Part shown: in pieces, positions 12,209 through 25,080 of the stretch
Layout: each line of letters opens with the position of its first letter
How positions within the stretch are numbered: the first letter of the stretch is position 1
Source of the DNA: Ifrita kowaldi
Taxonomy: Eukaryota > Chordata > Aves > Passeriformes > Cinclosomatidae
Reading direction: 5' to 3'
DNA: 64,000 nt
Assembly (NCBI GenBank): GCA_013398055.1
Contig: VZRS01010750.1
Location: forward strand, 434,001-498,000
Position numbers and translations under genes: made by a program
The notes under the pieces: generated by a model
Database searches by the model: none
What the model was told of the DNA's origin: nothing
What the model saw: the letters and a program-made list of their open reading frames with translations, nothing else

Positions 12209-15200
12209 TAGAGACCCCAAACTGCCTGCTTAGCACTTATCCTTGCTTTCATTTCTGAGGAATATTACTGAAATGAACCTTGAATATTGTATTCTGAAAT
12301 GGGTATAACACAATGCCTCAGCCTGCCCCCATACTACAATCTTTCTTTCCAACCCCAGCCCCAACCCCAATGGACTTGTCAGCAGTTTCTATCATTAGCA
12401 ACATAATCCCTCCTCTCTCCCGCTCTTTCTTTTTTATGTTTTCCCAGGGCTGCACCAATAATGAATAATTTACCAGTGTGGAGAAAGAAAAGTGTCACTA
12501 CTGGAGTCTCAAGGCTCATCACTCACAAACCTGTCACATGGTCAAGAGTCATCAGTGCCATTATTTGTGTGAAGAGAAATTAGCACTAATCTACTGCTGA
12601 GTCTCTTGCTCCAGCCACTGTAAATGGTACCAGATTCTTAACCGAGCAGATTGTCTGTGCCACTGCAAATTTCTTATCTCAGTAATGTTAAAAAAAATAA
12701 AAAGCTTCCTCACCCACTTCACACAAGACATCCCACATGTGTTTAGAATTAGAGGAGAGGCACTGTAATGCAAAGGGCTGTTACCTTTCCCGCAGTGGAG
12801 AAGTGCTAGAGATTTGATTTGCCCCTCTGCTATTAATAAATACCATTGAATGCAGGGAACGGGTTCCAAGCAGACCTTTCAAAGGTGCACATTCCTGTGC
12901 AAAAAGGAGATACAGCTTTTCCTGTCACAGAATAAGCATGTGAATGCTAAGATTTGAATTTTAGGGAGGAAAGGAAACACCCTGTACTGAACTATGAAAT
13001 ATAAACAGGGCACAAAATAGAACAAAATGCTGTCTTGAGTAAATAATCAGAGCAACAGTGAGAACTGTTGTAGTGTGAGTGGCTTCCTCCTGTGAAAAAG
13101 GGAAGAGATGGGTAATGTGCTCATTTTGCTCCAGCAGTCATTTCCATCCATCAGTCCAGGGATTTTAAACCTGCTACCATCAGCAGGTTTTTGGAACACC
13201 CCCTACACAAAATCCACAGCAAAAGCAAAGCTGCCATTGGCCCAGCTCATCCCAGCGGCAGAAGAAGTGACAGCTGGGGCTCAGAGGCAGAAAATCCCGC
13301 AGTCCCTCCTCGAGGCCTCAGTGGATCCCATCAAAGGGCACAGTTTGTTCTCCAGTGGGGATCAGCCCCCACATCTGGTAGGGTCCAAGCAGAGTTCCTG
13401 GCAGGAAAAAAAATTATTTCTATCTCTAAAGGTTTGAAATTATTTCATTCTCTCTCTCTGCTTCTCTTTGTTCAAAATAAATTTCCAATATTAATTTCTA
13501 GCAAAATAAACCTGTCTGAATAAAGGAATTACAAATGAAAAATTTAATCCTTTGGATCATGAGGGACACTGGCCTAAAATCAGAAACATGGCTTTATAAA
13601 ACAAAATTTGGATGCATGAACTTTTTTGATTTTGATCAGAAAAGTACTTAATTTGTTAAAAAGTCTTTCCTTTTCTCACTCTGGGAGGATATGCAGGGAG
13701 CCAGGTCTCCAGCCTGGCTCTGTGCCCGGCAGCCAGCCTTTAGGACTGCCCTCACACTTCTTGGCAGCGCAGCTTTGCCAAAACACACGCTGGGGGCACC
13801 CCCCAGCTACAGCAGCCAGCGTAATCCCCGAAGTGGGAGACTACATGAGAAACATAACACAGCCTTGGGCTGTATTATGGTTTGCACCTAAGATCCTCCA
13901 AGGACGCTACGCATCCTAACTGCCAAAATTTGCCTCCTCTCAGCCCTTGGAGGTCACTCTATCTCCACTTGAACCTGCAAGAAGACCGAGTCTGCTGTGG
14001 AGGAAAGCAGGGATAAATAGTGCAGTTTGGAGAAGACCTCAGTGTCACAGTGAGAGGAGGACTGGTGTGTGGGAGGGCTCCTTAGTGCTGGGATTGGGAG
14101 GGACCCCAGAAGTACCCAGCATTTATGGAAATATGTGCATCCAAACACAAATGCAAAACTTTTAAGAGCTTTTAGATAGCAAAATAAGTGTGGGCTTTTA
14201 AGTCCAAAGATGAGCTGTTACTTTTTTTTTCAGGATTTATCTCTTTTCTTTAACTAAAAAAAAGGCAGAACCTCACACAAGTTTTCTGTCACTTGTGCAA
14301 ACGAATGGTATTGTCCTGAAGCTGGATTCCTAACTGAATTTCCTAAGCACCTCTCCACTATCTCTCTTGTCTTGATTTTGATTGTATTGCCACTCAAGAT
14401 CGGGAAGTGACCATTATTTAAAAAAACTTAGCAGATGAGCAGCCCAAAAAACATCCAGATTCTCCTTCCTTCTCCACTTTTTATTGCTGCTCAAAGTCAT
14501 CTATTCCAGTATAGCTTCAGTGTAGTTAAGTGTCTCAAATCAACACACACCATTGCCAAAGAATCTCCACCTCATTGCGCTCCCTGCATGCCCAGTGCCC
14601 AAGGCTGACTCCTGTCCCCACGGTCAAGGCTTCTATTACTCATCACATCCTTTCCAAGAGAAATTACCTACTTTACAAAAAACTAAGTCATTACAAATGT
14701 GTTCTGTAACTGTGGGACCAGGAATCATGGGAGGGGACTGACCGCCAGTGAAGTCTAGTTACAGAAGAGAAGGATGAGATCTATGAAAGAGCTGCTTGAC
14801 TGAAGAGGCATTTCCCAGTGGTGCTGGGGATCAGGTCACTATGTCTTGCCTCTGTTCCTCTTTATCTCTGCACAGAAAATCACTGTTGCTGTTTCAGCTC
14901 ACTGCAGCAAAGAGGCAGAAACCTCAATTAAAGTGTTTGAAGGGACTCTTCAGTAAGAAAGTGAATGTGGCTGAGAGCTTGAGATAGGCCCTATTCTGAC
15001 ATGGATTTTACTGTGGTTTTGCTCTGGAACCCCTGATGCTTTCTAGCTCCCTGAGCACATCTGTTGCTGGAAACATAACAGTGTTTACCTTGTTCAAAGC
15101 AACTTGTGTCAAAAAGCAGCAAGAAGGAACAGAGTGGCTGTGGAGGCTCCTGGGAGAGATTTCCTCCAAGCTGCTCCCAGCAGCTTGCAAGGTGAAGGAG

Positions 15201-18200
15201 AGGGCACCCTCGGCCCTTTGCCTGGACTTGCTACAAAGGCACTCTTGGCAAATCACGGCCCCTCGATTAACCACAGGAGGATTGGTCTCCACCTTCCGCA
15301 GGCAGAGCAAGAAATTAAGCTGTGAAATTGCCTTACATCATTCCATTGGCAAACAAGGGCTTTCTTCATCTGGCAAGGCGTATGTCGAAGCCATGAAACC
15401 TGCAACTGCAGATCTGCGAGGCAGATCTTGGCTTCCTCTGTGATTTTCCAGTGTCTCCACCTCCACCATGGTATCATCTGGCTGGGTGGTGGGACCCTGG
15501 TGCTGCCTGGCTAGATGAGAACCTCATAGATGACAGAGTAACGCCCACAAAAGACATTTTGGGTTCCTGCAGCTCCCTCTGTCCTGCCCAGCATTTCAGT
15601 CTTTTCAGTCACATTTATTTTGCCTTCAAGAAAGAAGTTTATTATGACCTTTGCTCAGAGCAACTGGAGCCAGCCTGAAACATCAAATCTGTAACATATC
15701 TGATGATGTCAGCTCACACTTCTCTACAAGCCTCCCCCGGACTGAGTCACAGCAGGAGGGCTCAAAGTCAATACTCAATAGCATTAGCTTAAAGATATAC
15801 TGCCAGTGGGCTAATTTATCACTAATTCAGAGTGGAATGAATTTTCCGGACTTGTTGCTGTTCTCTTGTCTATCTCTCAGTGCAGATGAAGAAGGATGCC
15901 CTTCCCAAATCTCCAATTAATAATACACTTGACATGATTCAATGATTTTCATTTACAATTGCAGCTGAAGTACTTGCCTTAGTTATTTCTTAGCACACAT
16001 TTTACACCCTTGTACCGTGCCAGGTATCAATGCTTTAAAAAAACTTCTGGAATTTAAAAGTATGTAGAAAGACTCTGACCATGTCTAACATGTCCATGGC
16101 AAACTGTCCTCTGTCAAATGTACATCTCAAAGCCTTGTTCAGCAGTTGTGGATGCTTCAAAATGATGCTAAAACAATTCAGGGTAGCAATCTGCCTCAGA
16201 ACAGAAAAGCTGAGGTCACTCACCACATGTATGACCTCCTGAAAAGCTCTTTGGCTGGTAAACATAAAGTCTATAAGAACCTGCTAAACAGATGTGATAC
16301 ACACGCATTGAAACTTCAGAGCACATTGCTCTCTTGCACCATCATACAAGGCATGAATGGCTGGATATCAAATTGTGTTGATCCACCAGCACTTCAATAC
16401 ACAATCCACTATTGAGACTGGCTGCTCTCACAAGCAGCAACCACTGCCGAAGCAGGGCAATGTCATTTTTGTCTCTGCAGAACTGTTAACTCAGAACATC
16501 CTGTGATACATTTCTTGCACTGCCTTAGCTCTGAGCAGAGTGGTGAAATTTGTAGCACCACTCATAAATGCCAATTTTTCCCAGTGACTTGACGAGCATC
16601 TCTGAAAAAAAATTCTTTTGTGTCCAAAGAACTCTCTGATTGATGTAGTCTGCAGCACTTGTCTTTTGTCAACTCATGCTTGCCTCATGATGCTGTGATA
16701 AATCACAAATGCTGTGGTGCACTAGTTGGTTTCACTGCACTCCAAACCCATTGCAAATACAGATGTAAACAGTTGCTTTGAAACTTAACCTCTTTCTTTT
16801 TTCAGCTTTCTTTACAGAGGCATGTTTTACAACTGATGTCTGCTTTCTCTCACACTTTATTATTATCAATTAGCAGGGTCAAAGAGCTCCCCTTAGGAAG
16901 GTTTAAAACAACATTTTTCCCTTTGGTTTTAATGCCCCATGCCAGTTTCTGTGCCATCTACTGTGTAGCAGCATACCTCCCACTTGCCTTTGTGATCCTA
17001 AATATCTATGCCCTGATTCATTGTTGGTGCATGCGCTGGGAGCCAGATCACAGCGCTTCCATGCAGACCTTTTTATAAGAGCACAACGGTATCCGTTGAA
17101 AGAGAGGAAATCTCTTGCTTGAGGGAAAACAAAAACACACATGCATGCACAAAAAACCCCACAGCAACCTTATATTATAGTCTGCAGCTAAATCTGGAGC
17201 TCTGGACCTCAAGCCAAAACATAACCACAGTTTAGGGGAAGTGGCATATTATATATTGTAATTACAAGGTTCCACTACAATAACAGACCCACAGAACTGG
17301 CCAAAAGGTGAGTTTATTTGTGTTTGTTGGCAGTGGGAATATGGGTAGGTTTCTTTGGCTAAAATTTCTTATTTCTTTTAAAAGGGAGAAATGGAACATT
17401 CCCCTTTCCCCATCACTCTCCCCCCAAATGGCAGCTCCTACATGCTCTGTCAGCTGAGGTTAGCTCCATAACTCAGATCTCTTTTCACTGAGTTATTATT
17501 TTAGTAGTAGCTGTAATGGGCTATTATCTGTGTGACACAGCCTCTGGAGTGGCAGAAGACACCTCTTTCTCCTCCACTGACAGATTGAAGAGCTAAATTA
17601 TAATTTGAGGAACCAGGTGCCCAATTCTGTCAAAACATCTCATGTGATGGTTTCTTATTCAAGAGAAAACTATACATAATCAAGTAAAAGCGTATGAGGG
17701 TTCCAGGTCTAAAAAGAGATATCAGAGACAATATTAAGTAAGTGATGTTAATGCAAAGATGACCTTCTAGCTATTGTATGCTTAGGGTTTAACAGCTTAA
17801 GAAAAGCTCAGTAAGGAAAACAGATATTGCTAGCTTTGCTAAAATCAAAATGTGACAATAATTCCAAATCAAAGTGAAATTGACTGACTGAATTTCACAG
17901 AATAAACAATTTTTGTATAAAAATTAGTTAATTCCATAGGTGAGAGTAAATATCTGACAGTTTTAAATTCTTTTATTTTGAAGACTTTATGCTTTTAAAG
18001 CTTATGAGCTAACACATGAGATAGTGTTATGCTAGAAATTGTGAGTGTTCTTCCACTTAAATGAACAGAAGATGAATTTGAAAACATTAAATTATATTTC
18101 TTGAAGGATTATATGTAACATTCCCAGTGCAAGCTTATACAAATGTGAAGGTGCTCTGTTCTTGGCATCCCATAGTCTTTCATTTGTAAAGCAACATTTA

Positions 18201-18691
18201 GATAATTTAACAGCCAGAAATGGTTTAAAAGAAAGTCGGGGAATTTGCTGGTGTATGTACCAATTTGTATTGTGTGTCTCAGACCTCACAACTTCTTCCC
18301 ACTCCTGTGTGACAAGTGCTGATAGGAATGCTTGTGACGTGTTTTCACACTATGTTGAAACAAAACCTTTGATACCTTTTTCCCCAACTCTGTTATTTAT
18401 ATAATACCATTTACTTTTCCTATGTGCTGGTTTTGGCTGGAGTGGAGTTAATTTTCTTCATAGCAGCTAATGTGGGGCTGTGTTTGGGATTTATGCTGGA
18501 AACAGTGTTGATAATCACAGAGATGCTTCAGCTATTTCTGAGCAGGGCTTACACAGAGTCAAGGCCTTTTCTGCTGTTCACCCCACCCCGGCAGTGAGCA
18601 GGCTGGGGGTGCACAAAGGAGGGGACATAGCTGGGACAGGTGACCCCAAGTGACCAAAAGGGTAGTTCATAACCTATGGAATCATGCTCAT

Positions 18692-18699
18692 TATATAAA
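18692..18699 (+). promoter_or_regulatory. LTR TATA box
   Basis: TATATAAA follows the CATGCTCATTA block at the expected U3 position of this LTR family, about 270 bases from the LTR start. It would place transcription initiation roughly 25-30 bases downstream, within the LTR. Whether it is still active is unknown. Confidence 0.65.
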
Positions 18700-18881
18700 G
18701 CTGGGAGAAGAAGCAGGAAGGGGAGGGAGGATATTTGAAATTACAGTGTTTGTCTTCCCAAGTAACCTGGCCTGATGGAGCTCTGCTGGTGTGGAGAGGG
18801 CTTAACACCTGCCTGCCCAAGGGAAGTGGTGAATGAATTCCTTCTTTAGCCTTGCTTGTGCATGGGGCTTTTACTTGACCT

Positions 18882-18887
18882 ATTAAA
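18882..18887 (+). terminator. LTR poly(A) signal
   Basis: ATTAAA just before the conserved CAACCCACAAGTTTT block, in the position of the polyadenylation signal at the R/U5 side of the LTR. It supports the plus orientation and could end transcripts reading through from the left. Confidence 0.55.
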
Positions 18888-19013
18888 CTATATTTCAACC
18901 CACAAGTTTTCCTACTTTTACTCTTCTGAATCCTTCCCCATCTCCCTGGGGAGACTGAGCAAGCAAGTGGCTGTGCGGTGCTTGGTTGCCAGCATGGGTT
19001 ATATCCCAACACA

Positions 19014-22000
19014 TAAGAAATATATTTTGATATTCTAGGAATAAAAACTAAGAGGAGACGATGCTAGTGATCTTAGGGACAATGCTACTTCTAGCCCAAA
19101 AATTTTACATTGGTAACACCTGCTGAAGGTGACTGGTAAACTTTACAGAATCCAACTCACAGGAGTTCTAATACAGCACTCCTGCTTCAGTTCAAGCAGG
19201 GACATCTTTGATCTCTCTCCTGAACTCAGCTTTGAGATGGTTTCAGACACACACAGCATGTAGGAGCACAAGGTGAGCTTTGCCACTGGGATTTCTTTTG
19301 ACAGTCACAATCACACATCAAAAGAAGTGAGACAAACTAATTTAAACTTAAAGTAAAGGAAACATGGCGCAGTGTTTGCTGAATACTGACTGTTCTCTTT
19401 GGATTGAATGATGCCCCACCCCAACACATCTGGGCAGGTCCTGTGGGAGTGCATTATAGACCTTGCTCTGAACAAAACTCGTGCTCACTGTCTGAAATTT
19501 GATTTTAGTACTGGTCCTCTATGAGTCTCCTCTTGCCTTCTCTCTGACTGTGAGTAAGATTCCCTGCTCTTACAGGCAGCATGATTTTCCACAGACAAGA
19601 TCTGTTCAAATGAACTGTCTTCTCACAGCAGGGGAGGACCAAAGTAGTAGCTCCTCTTCCCCCACATATCTTTAGGGGCTAAGGGGCCAAGCCTCCCCAT
19701 TTTAATCCTGTTGTTTCTGTATCAATGACAGAAACATCCTCCCGTCCTCCGCTTTATGAACTCTGTTTGCATTCTCAGCTGAGTTAGTGGAGCCAGCTCC
19801 AGTGGCACAAAACTGGAGGCTCTGCAATCGCAGCTGCACACATTACATTTATCCATGTTAATGGTGGGAACAGCCTACTTGTTCCCTCTTTTTGTCCTTC
19901 CTGTGCAGTCCCACACCTTACCCCAAAGGAAGAAGTAACCACTGTTGCACTTATCTGCTACAGACTCTGCTGAGAGCCTTCCTTTACGCCCCCTGCCCCA
20001 AATCCAGTTACTCCCACTCTGACTTTAATAATCTACCTGGAATGTCAACAGGGAATCGCTTTGCTCAGATGCTTTCCTGAACAGCTGTAATGACCAAAAA
20101 TATGACAAGGCAGAAAATTCACAGTTTTCAGTTTATTCCAGTGATAATTTTTTATCCCTTACTTTTTTCGTCTTGAAACTTAGAGATCTCAGATTCCTTC
20201 CTGAAGAGGCCATTAGCATCCTATATGTTGTCAGCCTGAATGTTAATCTAGAGCACTCATGTAATCTTTCAGTCTCTTTCTCAACAGAATAATTTAGATC
20301 TGTTGAAGCTTGCAAATGCAAAGCTTTTGCTGTCTAGCTTGGGAAACATGTATGTATATCTGTACATACACATGTATACAAATGTATTTAATTTCCATTT
20401 GAATCTTCAAACATCTTTTTTGAAACATGTCCATCATAAAGCCAGCACTGGAGCTGCTTCCTGCTTTGTGATTCAATGGCTACATTAACTATTTTGCAAC
20501 AGCTTGAGATTTGGAGCTCACTTTGAACTGTTTATGCCTAAGACCACTACTTTTGGATGCACTGCTTGCCAGATCCACTGTTGTGAAAGTCTGCCACCAT
20601 TCTTATCCCTGCCCATCTCTCCACATTTTTCTGTATTGAAATGTGGTTTCTTTGTCTTGACCAGTTTGCCAAGCCTCGTGTGTCACTCTGTCTGACTTTC
20701 TCAACCTTACAAGTGTTTCTTTTTCTGTCTGCTTTTCCATTATCTGGAGAAGTTGCCAGTAGTCATTTCATGAGCATAAAATGAGCATTGAACTTCAAAT
20801 AAATATACTTACAGGTTAGAAGCATTTTTGTTTATGTTTATATTAATTTTATACTTACATCCAGATTATTTATGAATGCTCTGAACACAGGATGACTCAA
20901 AATGGCTTGTAACATGACAACTTCTCTGTATATGACTTCTCAAGACCACTGAGACCCTTGCAATTGCTCTCTCAGGGTCTCACTTTTCAATTACAACACT
21001 ACTCAATATTAAGACAAAATCTCAGTAAAATTTCTGTGTGTTGTCCATTAAACACACAGCCTCAAATCATGAGAGCTGTAGTGATGAAAAGTGGTTCTGA
21101 GCAGAGACCTGATGGCCATAAGCACACAGTGGTGGGGCCTAGTGATCCCAGTCCTGTAATATTACCGATTTAAATCTTCTATCAGTCTTTACATTCAGGT
21201 GCCTTGTGTTTTTAACATTCTAGCATGACACCAGCCACTTAAAAATTATTCCTCCAGTGCTCTTAGCCTTGCTAAACAGATTTTTTCCCTGTCGTTGGGT
21301 CTCTTTATTAAATTTGTAGACTTCAAGACCTCTGTCTGTAGTATCCTTTCTACTTTTTAAATATCGGTGGCTTGGGGGTTTTTTTAATCTCTAATTCCTG
21401 CAGTTGAGTTCAATTTTAATGAGACACAGCCAGGCAATACTACCAAGAGTCAAGATCTCCAGCAATGTGCTACCCACACATTCACCAGCTCCTTCTCGGC
21501 TTTCTCTGCCTTTCTGTCACTCAGATGAGCTCTCCTCCTGTGACCAGTGCCTTTCTGCATGACCTCACATTTTTCCATTGAGGACTACCACCACCAGGAC
21601 AGGATTCCCAGGGGACCCACAATTATGCCAGCCACTGCAGCCTCACCTTTCTCCCACCCTGGCTGTGAAGCTGAACCAAAGCCAGAGCCTCCCAAGCCAT
21701 GCAGAGGTCTGTGCCAGCAGCTGGGCTTTGGCCACCACAAGAAGCAGTAGCCTTCCTTCAGGCCATGTAGGTGACACAATTGCAGAGGATCTGTGGTGCA
21801 CTTAAGGGAGTTTTGATGACCTTGTTAAGCCCTTTGAGATACACAGGTGTTAACTAGACCCAGACATCCCAACAACAGCAGCTCCCCTTTTGGTGGCGTT
21901 TTATTTGTATCGGTATTTCTAACATCTCAAACAATTTATTCTCTAACTGAACACCAACTTTTCCAGGAACAGCAGAGTAGAGTGAGACTGAATTTCTAAT

Positions 22001-24338
22001 GTAATAAAAAAAAAAAAGCAAACATTTCAGATTTTTTTTTAAGCATCATAAAAGAAGAAAGAAGGGCAACAAGCCCATTCCCTCACCTTTTGCAGATCCC
22101 CTTTAAGAAAACATGGCTTATTCAGGCAACTGAACACACACACCATGAATATTATTTCTCTTAGTGAGCAGGAGGGCTTCAACTCATCCTGTGTAGCTGG
22201 CAAAAATGGAATAAAAACACATTCAGCAAGCTGATCTCTTGCTATTCTTTCATCTCCTGCCCCAACTGAGGCAGCACAGCTGCATTCTGTACATGTCCCT
22301 GGGGCAACACCAGGCACCTATACTGCTATTTATTGCCTACTGTCTGGTTATGGGGAGAATGGGTGGGTCTTACTTGGGAAAATAATTTATTTAGCATATA
22401 ACAAGTAGAAATGCTTTCCAATGGGGTAGAAATAAAGTTGAACATAACCACAGCCATCAGAAAGCAAGACATTTGGTTGGTTTTGGTCAACAACAACAGC
22501 AAAAAAAAAAAGGTGACAACTTCTTTTTGCCCATATATTTATCAGAAAAGAACTTTTTAGCCTATTTTATTTCTGGAATGTTTCAAAGTCCCCTCACTTA
22601 AGTAGCTCACCTGAGAGAAGTGCACAGCAGGTACAAAAATGCCCCAACAATGCCATGCTATTCTCTCCCTTATTTGATGAATATTATTTAATTTTCTGCA
22701 TCTCCAATATGATGTTCTCTCTCTCTTCCTCTGAAACACCTGTGCTTCTGGGCTAAGAATAGGATGCATATTCAGAGCTGTCACAAAAGCAAAGAAGAAC
22801 ATCTGGGCTTCTATGTCCCCACTACATTCTGGCAAACATTGTTCCATACATGCTCGTTTCACACTTTTGTGTTCCCAGCATGCGGGGGGTCGGTTGGTTC
22901 TGGGGACTTTTCACTGTCTTGCTCAGGGATGGCAGGGACAGCATGTTTGTCCGTAGACCCTGGAGGGGCAATTCTTAGAGGCTGATAACTAGACCAGCTT
23001 TCCTGAGAAGAGTGCTTGATTCATCCCTGATATAACTCTGCTGATTCTAATGGCTTTTTACCAGGGATGAATTTGGCCCCATGTTGTTAGATGTCTGCAT
23101 ATTAGAAACAGAGTCATTTGCTACAAGGGAAACAGTCAACATCTTATTTGCATCCATGCATATCAACAATGCAATTAGGGCAAACTTCTTTGAGAATTGG
23201 ATTCAGATGGTAATTAAAGTATTGTGTTATGAATTTTAATTTGGCATTAGTGAAGTAAATTATTCTGTATTGCTCTGTTCTCACAGTTTGGGCAGAATAC
23301 ATTATGCTTTGCTTACTGAGACCTTTGAATTAAAAAAAAAAAGGAGCCTAGTCCCTGTGTCCTTAGAATCTAATTGTGTGGAAGAAAATGAGTTACATAA
23401 AACATTTGCCAGCGATTCAAAGTCAAGCAGAAGTGAACATCATTCCTTTGATACCCTCCCACAATTTGGGGACTCAGTTGGAAGGGCTGGGGAGGAAACT
23501 CTTCTAAGCAGCAATAATTTGTAAGATTAAATTTAAAAAAAGAAAGCACATAAAAACAACTACATTGAAAAGACAGGTGAGATACAAACATTTTAAAAAA
23601 TAATTAATAGCCACATCTATATCATTGATAATGATATACGGCCAGCAGATATGAGCTTAGAAAATCAGAATGAACTTACGAAATCGTAATGGACTCCTGA
23701 CATACATGTAAGAGTAATATGCAGATATATATGTATATATGTGTGTGTTTCTGTATGTGCTTTTGTGTCTTTGTGTCTGTAGTTTTGAAGGTGTGACCTA
23801 CTAAGTAGCACAAACCCTGAGCTACTTATTACATTAGCTACTAATGTTTTGGACTGCTATTGTCTTCAGAAATAGGGCACTGTTCTTCATGTTCCAGACT
23901 CCATGTTAGTAGTTGGCAGAGGGCTTTGAAGGAAGACTAGTAAGGACAACACAATGACTTTTCAGATATAACTCTTTGTTGAGCATAAGAAATCTAGGTA
24001 TATGCATGTGGAGAGGAAAGGTTTTCAGTAGTTGTCTGAGGAGTGTTTAATGGCAAGTGAACCTCATCATCCCAGATGCTCCACACATTTGCAGTAAAAG
24101 ACAATCATTGCTTGCAGAATTTGCCCTCCAAGTTGACAAGACACAGGGCACACCATGGGAAGGGTGTTACTCTATCCATATTATATGGCACACTAATCTC
24201 CTTTTTTCATCAATGTTTTCCTTTGATCCAGCCTTCGTTCCAGCTCCTGCATCAGCAGCATCCAGGCATTCTTAGAGTTTGGCCCAGCAAAAAGTTCTAG
24301 AAAAGGCAAGAGATAAAAATCTATTCTATTCAACCCTT
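19014..24338. other. Unique non-coding stretch
   Basis: No gene recognised; frames are all under about 105 codons and mutually overlapping. Minor features are a small inverted repeat at 20349-20370 (8-base arms around a 6-base loop), an A run at 22006-22017, and a TA/TG-rich simple tract at about 23724-23760. A minus-strand segment at 22082-22124 has weak exon-like borders only. Otherwise I see nothing. Confidence 0.65.
23724..23760. repeat. TA/TG-rich simple tract
   Basis: Alternating pyrimidine-purine sequence grading from TATATATG into GTGTGTG, with further TGTG-rich sequence for about 30 bases downstream. An imperfect microsatellite. Confidence 0.75.
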
Positions 24339-24889
24339 TTTGGCTGAGTTGACCCTGGCTGGACATGAGGTACTCACCAAAGCTGCTGTATCATTGCCCT
24401 TCTCATGTGAAAAAGTCCTGCTGGGAGTCTGCTCCAGTGTGGGCTTCCGATGGGGTTACATCCTCCTTTGGGCACCCATCTGCTCCAGCTTGGGATCCTC
24501 CAGGGTCTGCTCCACCATGGATTTCCATGGACTGCTTCTCCATAGTCTTCTCCACAGGCTGCAGGGGAATCTCAGCTCTGGCTCCTGGAGCATCTCCTCC
24601 CCCACCTTCTGTACTGGCCTTCATGTCTGCAGAGTTGTTGTTCTCACATATGCTCGTTCCTCTCTTCTGGATGCTGCTGGTGTTGCACAATCTTTTTTTC
24701 CCCTTTAATATATCATCTCAGAGGTGCCACTGTCATCACAGATGGGCTCAGCCTTGGCCAGTGGCAGGTTTGTCCTGGAGCCGACTGGATTGGCTCTGTT
24801 AGATACAGGAAAAGCTTTCAGCAGCTTCTCAAAGAAGCCACTCCTGTAGCCATCTTGTTACCAAAACCTTGCCATGCAAACCCAAAACA
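24339..24889 (-). mobile_element. Second avian ERV LTR, shortened, minus strand
   Basis: Read on the minus strand it starts TGTTTTGGGTTTGCATGGC, continues through GCAAGGTTTTGGTAAC and GGCTTCTTTGAGAAGCTGCT, and ends near CCAGCCAGGGTCAACTCAGCC. These blocks and their order match an avian LTR family as I recall it, about 1 kb or longer in the full form. Here only about 550 bp are present, so a central part between the tandem array and the 3' end is probably missing. A TATA-like GATATATTAAAG lies at 24704-24715 (minus). An internal degenerate array of about 26-bp units occupies 24430-24560. No internal viral genes flank it and no clear target-site duplication is visible. Open frames of up to 145 codons on the plus strand here are repeat sequence, not genes. 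Confidence 0.7.
24430..24560. repeat. Degenerate 26-bp tandem array inside the LTR
   Basis: The motif TGCTCCA followed by a short spacer and TGG recurs at 24430, 24481 and 24508, with a weaker TGCTTCTCCATAG copy at 24533. The 51-base gap leaves room for a decayed copy near 24456, so the starts fall on a period of about 25-27 bases. It lies in the middle of the minus-strand LTR and helps identify that family. Confidence 0.65.
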
Positions 24890-25080
24890 GTTTCCATCCA
24901 CAAAATAAGCAAACAGCCAAACTCCTTCTAGGGACTGGGAGACCTGGCCCCTGTTCCCAGCCACAGAACTGCTCCCAGCAGGATACCCAAGAGGGTTTGC
25001 ACCATGGGGTTGGTGAGGGAGCCCCCTCATCCCACCTCCACATTATGACCCCTCAGTACTTCCTGTGTCCTTCATAAGAG
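24890..25080. other. Short unique spacer between repeats
   Basis: About 190 bases separating the LTR and the CR1 fragment, moderately GC-rich around 24940-25035. No feature recognised. Confidence 0.5.

Larger units (their letters stand above)
3143..18422. other. Unique non-coding stretch with scattered exon-like signals
   Basis: No recognisable protein gene. The longest frame is 155 codons (6259-6726, plus). GC content is somewhat higher at 6450-6530, 13690-13830 and 15120-15300 without forming CpG islands. Exon-like features at 5481-5563 (minus), 6327-6726 (plus), 10440-10700 (minus) and 11900-11934 (plus) are treated separately. Simple sequence is limited to a CA tract at 12185-12208 and short A or A/G-rich runs (about 9318-9350 and 10200-10226). 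I recognise no interspersed repeat here. Confidence 0.6.
18423..19013 (+). mobile_element. Solo LTR of an avian endogenous retrovirus
   Basis: About 591 bp starting TGTGCTGGTTTTGGCTGG and ending CCCAACACA, so it has the TG...CA ends of a retroviral LTR. Internal blocks such as CTTACACAGAGTCAAGGCC, GCTGGGGGTGCACAA and ATTTCAACCCACAAGTTTT match, in order, a high-copy avian LTR family that I recall as ERVL-like; the class and family name are not certain. A TATA box (18692-18699) and ATTAAA (18882-18887) set the orientation as plus, with U3, R and U5 in order. No gag, pol or env and no second LTR flank it, so it is a solo LTR left by recombination. The flanking 5-6 bases do not form an obvious target-site duplication, suggesting an old or rearranged insertion. 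Confidence 0.88.

Noticed and set aside
15036..15443. 135-codon plus-strand frame
   Set aside because: Overlapped by several other frames on both strands in a GC-richer patch with few stops; composition is not protein-like.
17268..17308. Plus-strand AAG|GTGAGT donor after a 41-nt open segment
   Set aside because: The acceptor side lacks a pyrimidine tract.
22082..22124. Minus-strand 43-nt exon-like segment ending AAAAG|GTGAGG
   Set aside because: The acceptor follows a TG repeat rather than a convincing pyrimidine tract; too weak to list.
24340..24802. Open frames of 95-145 codons on both strands
   Set aside because: They lie inside the minus-strand LTR and its tandem array; the frames reflect repeat composition.
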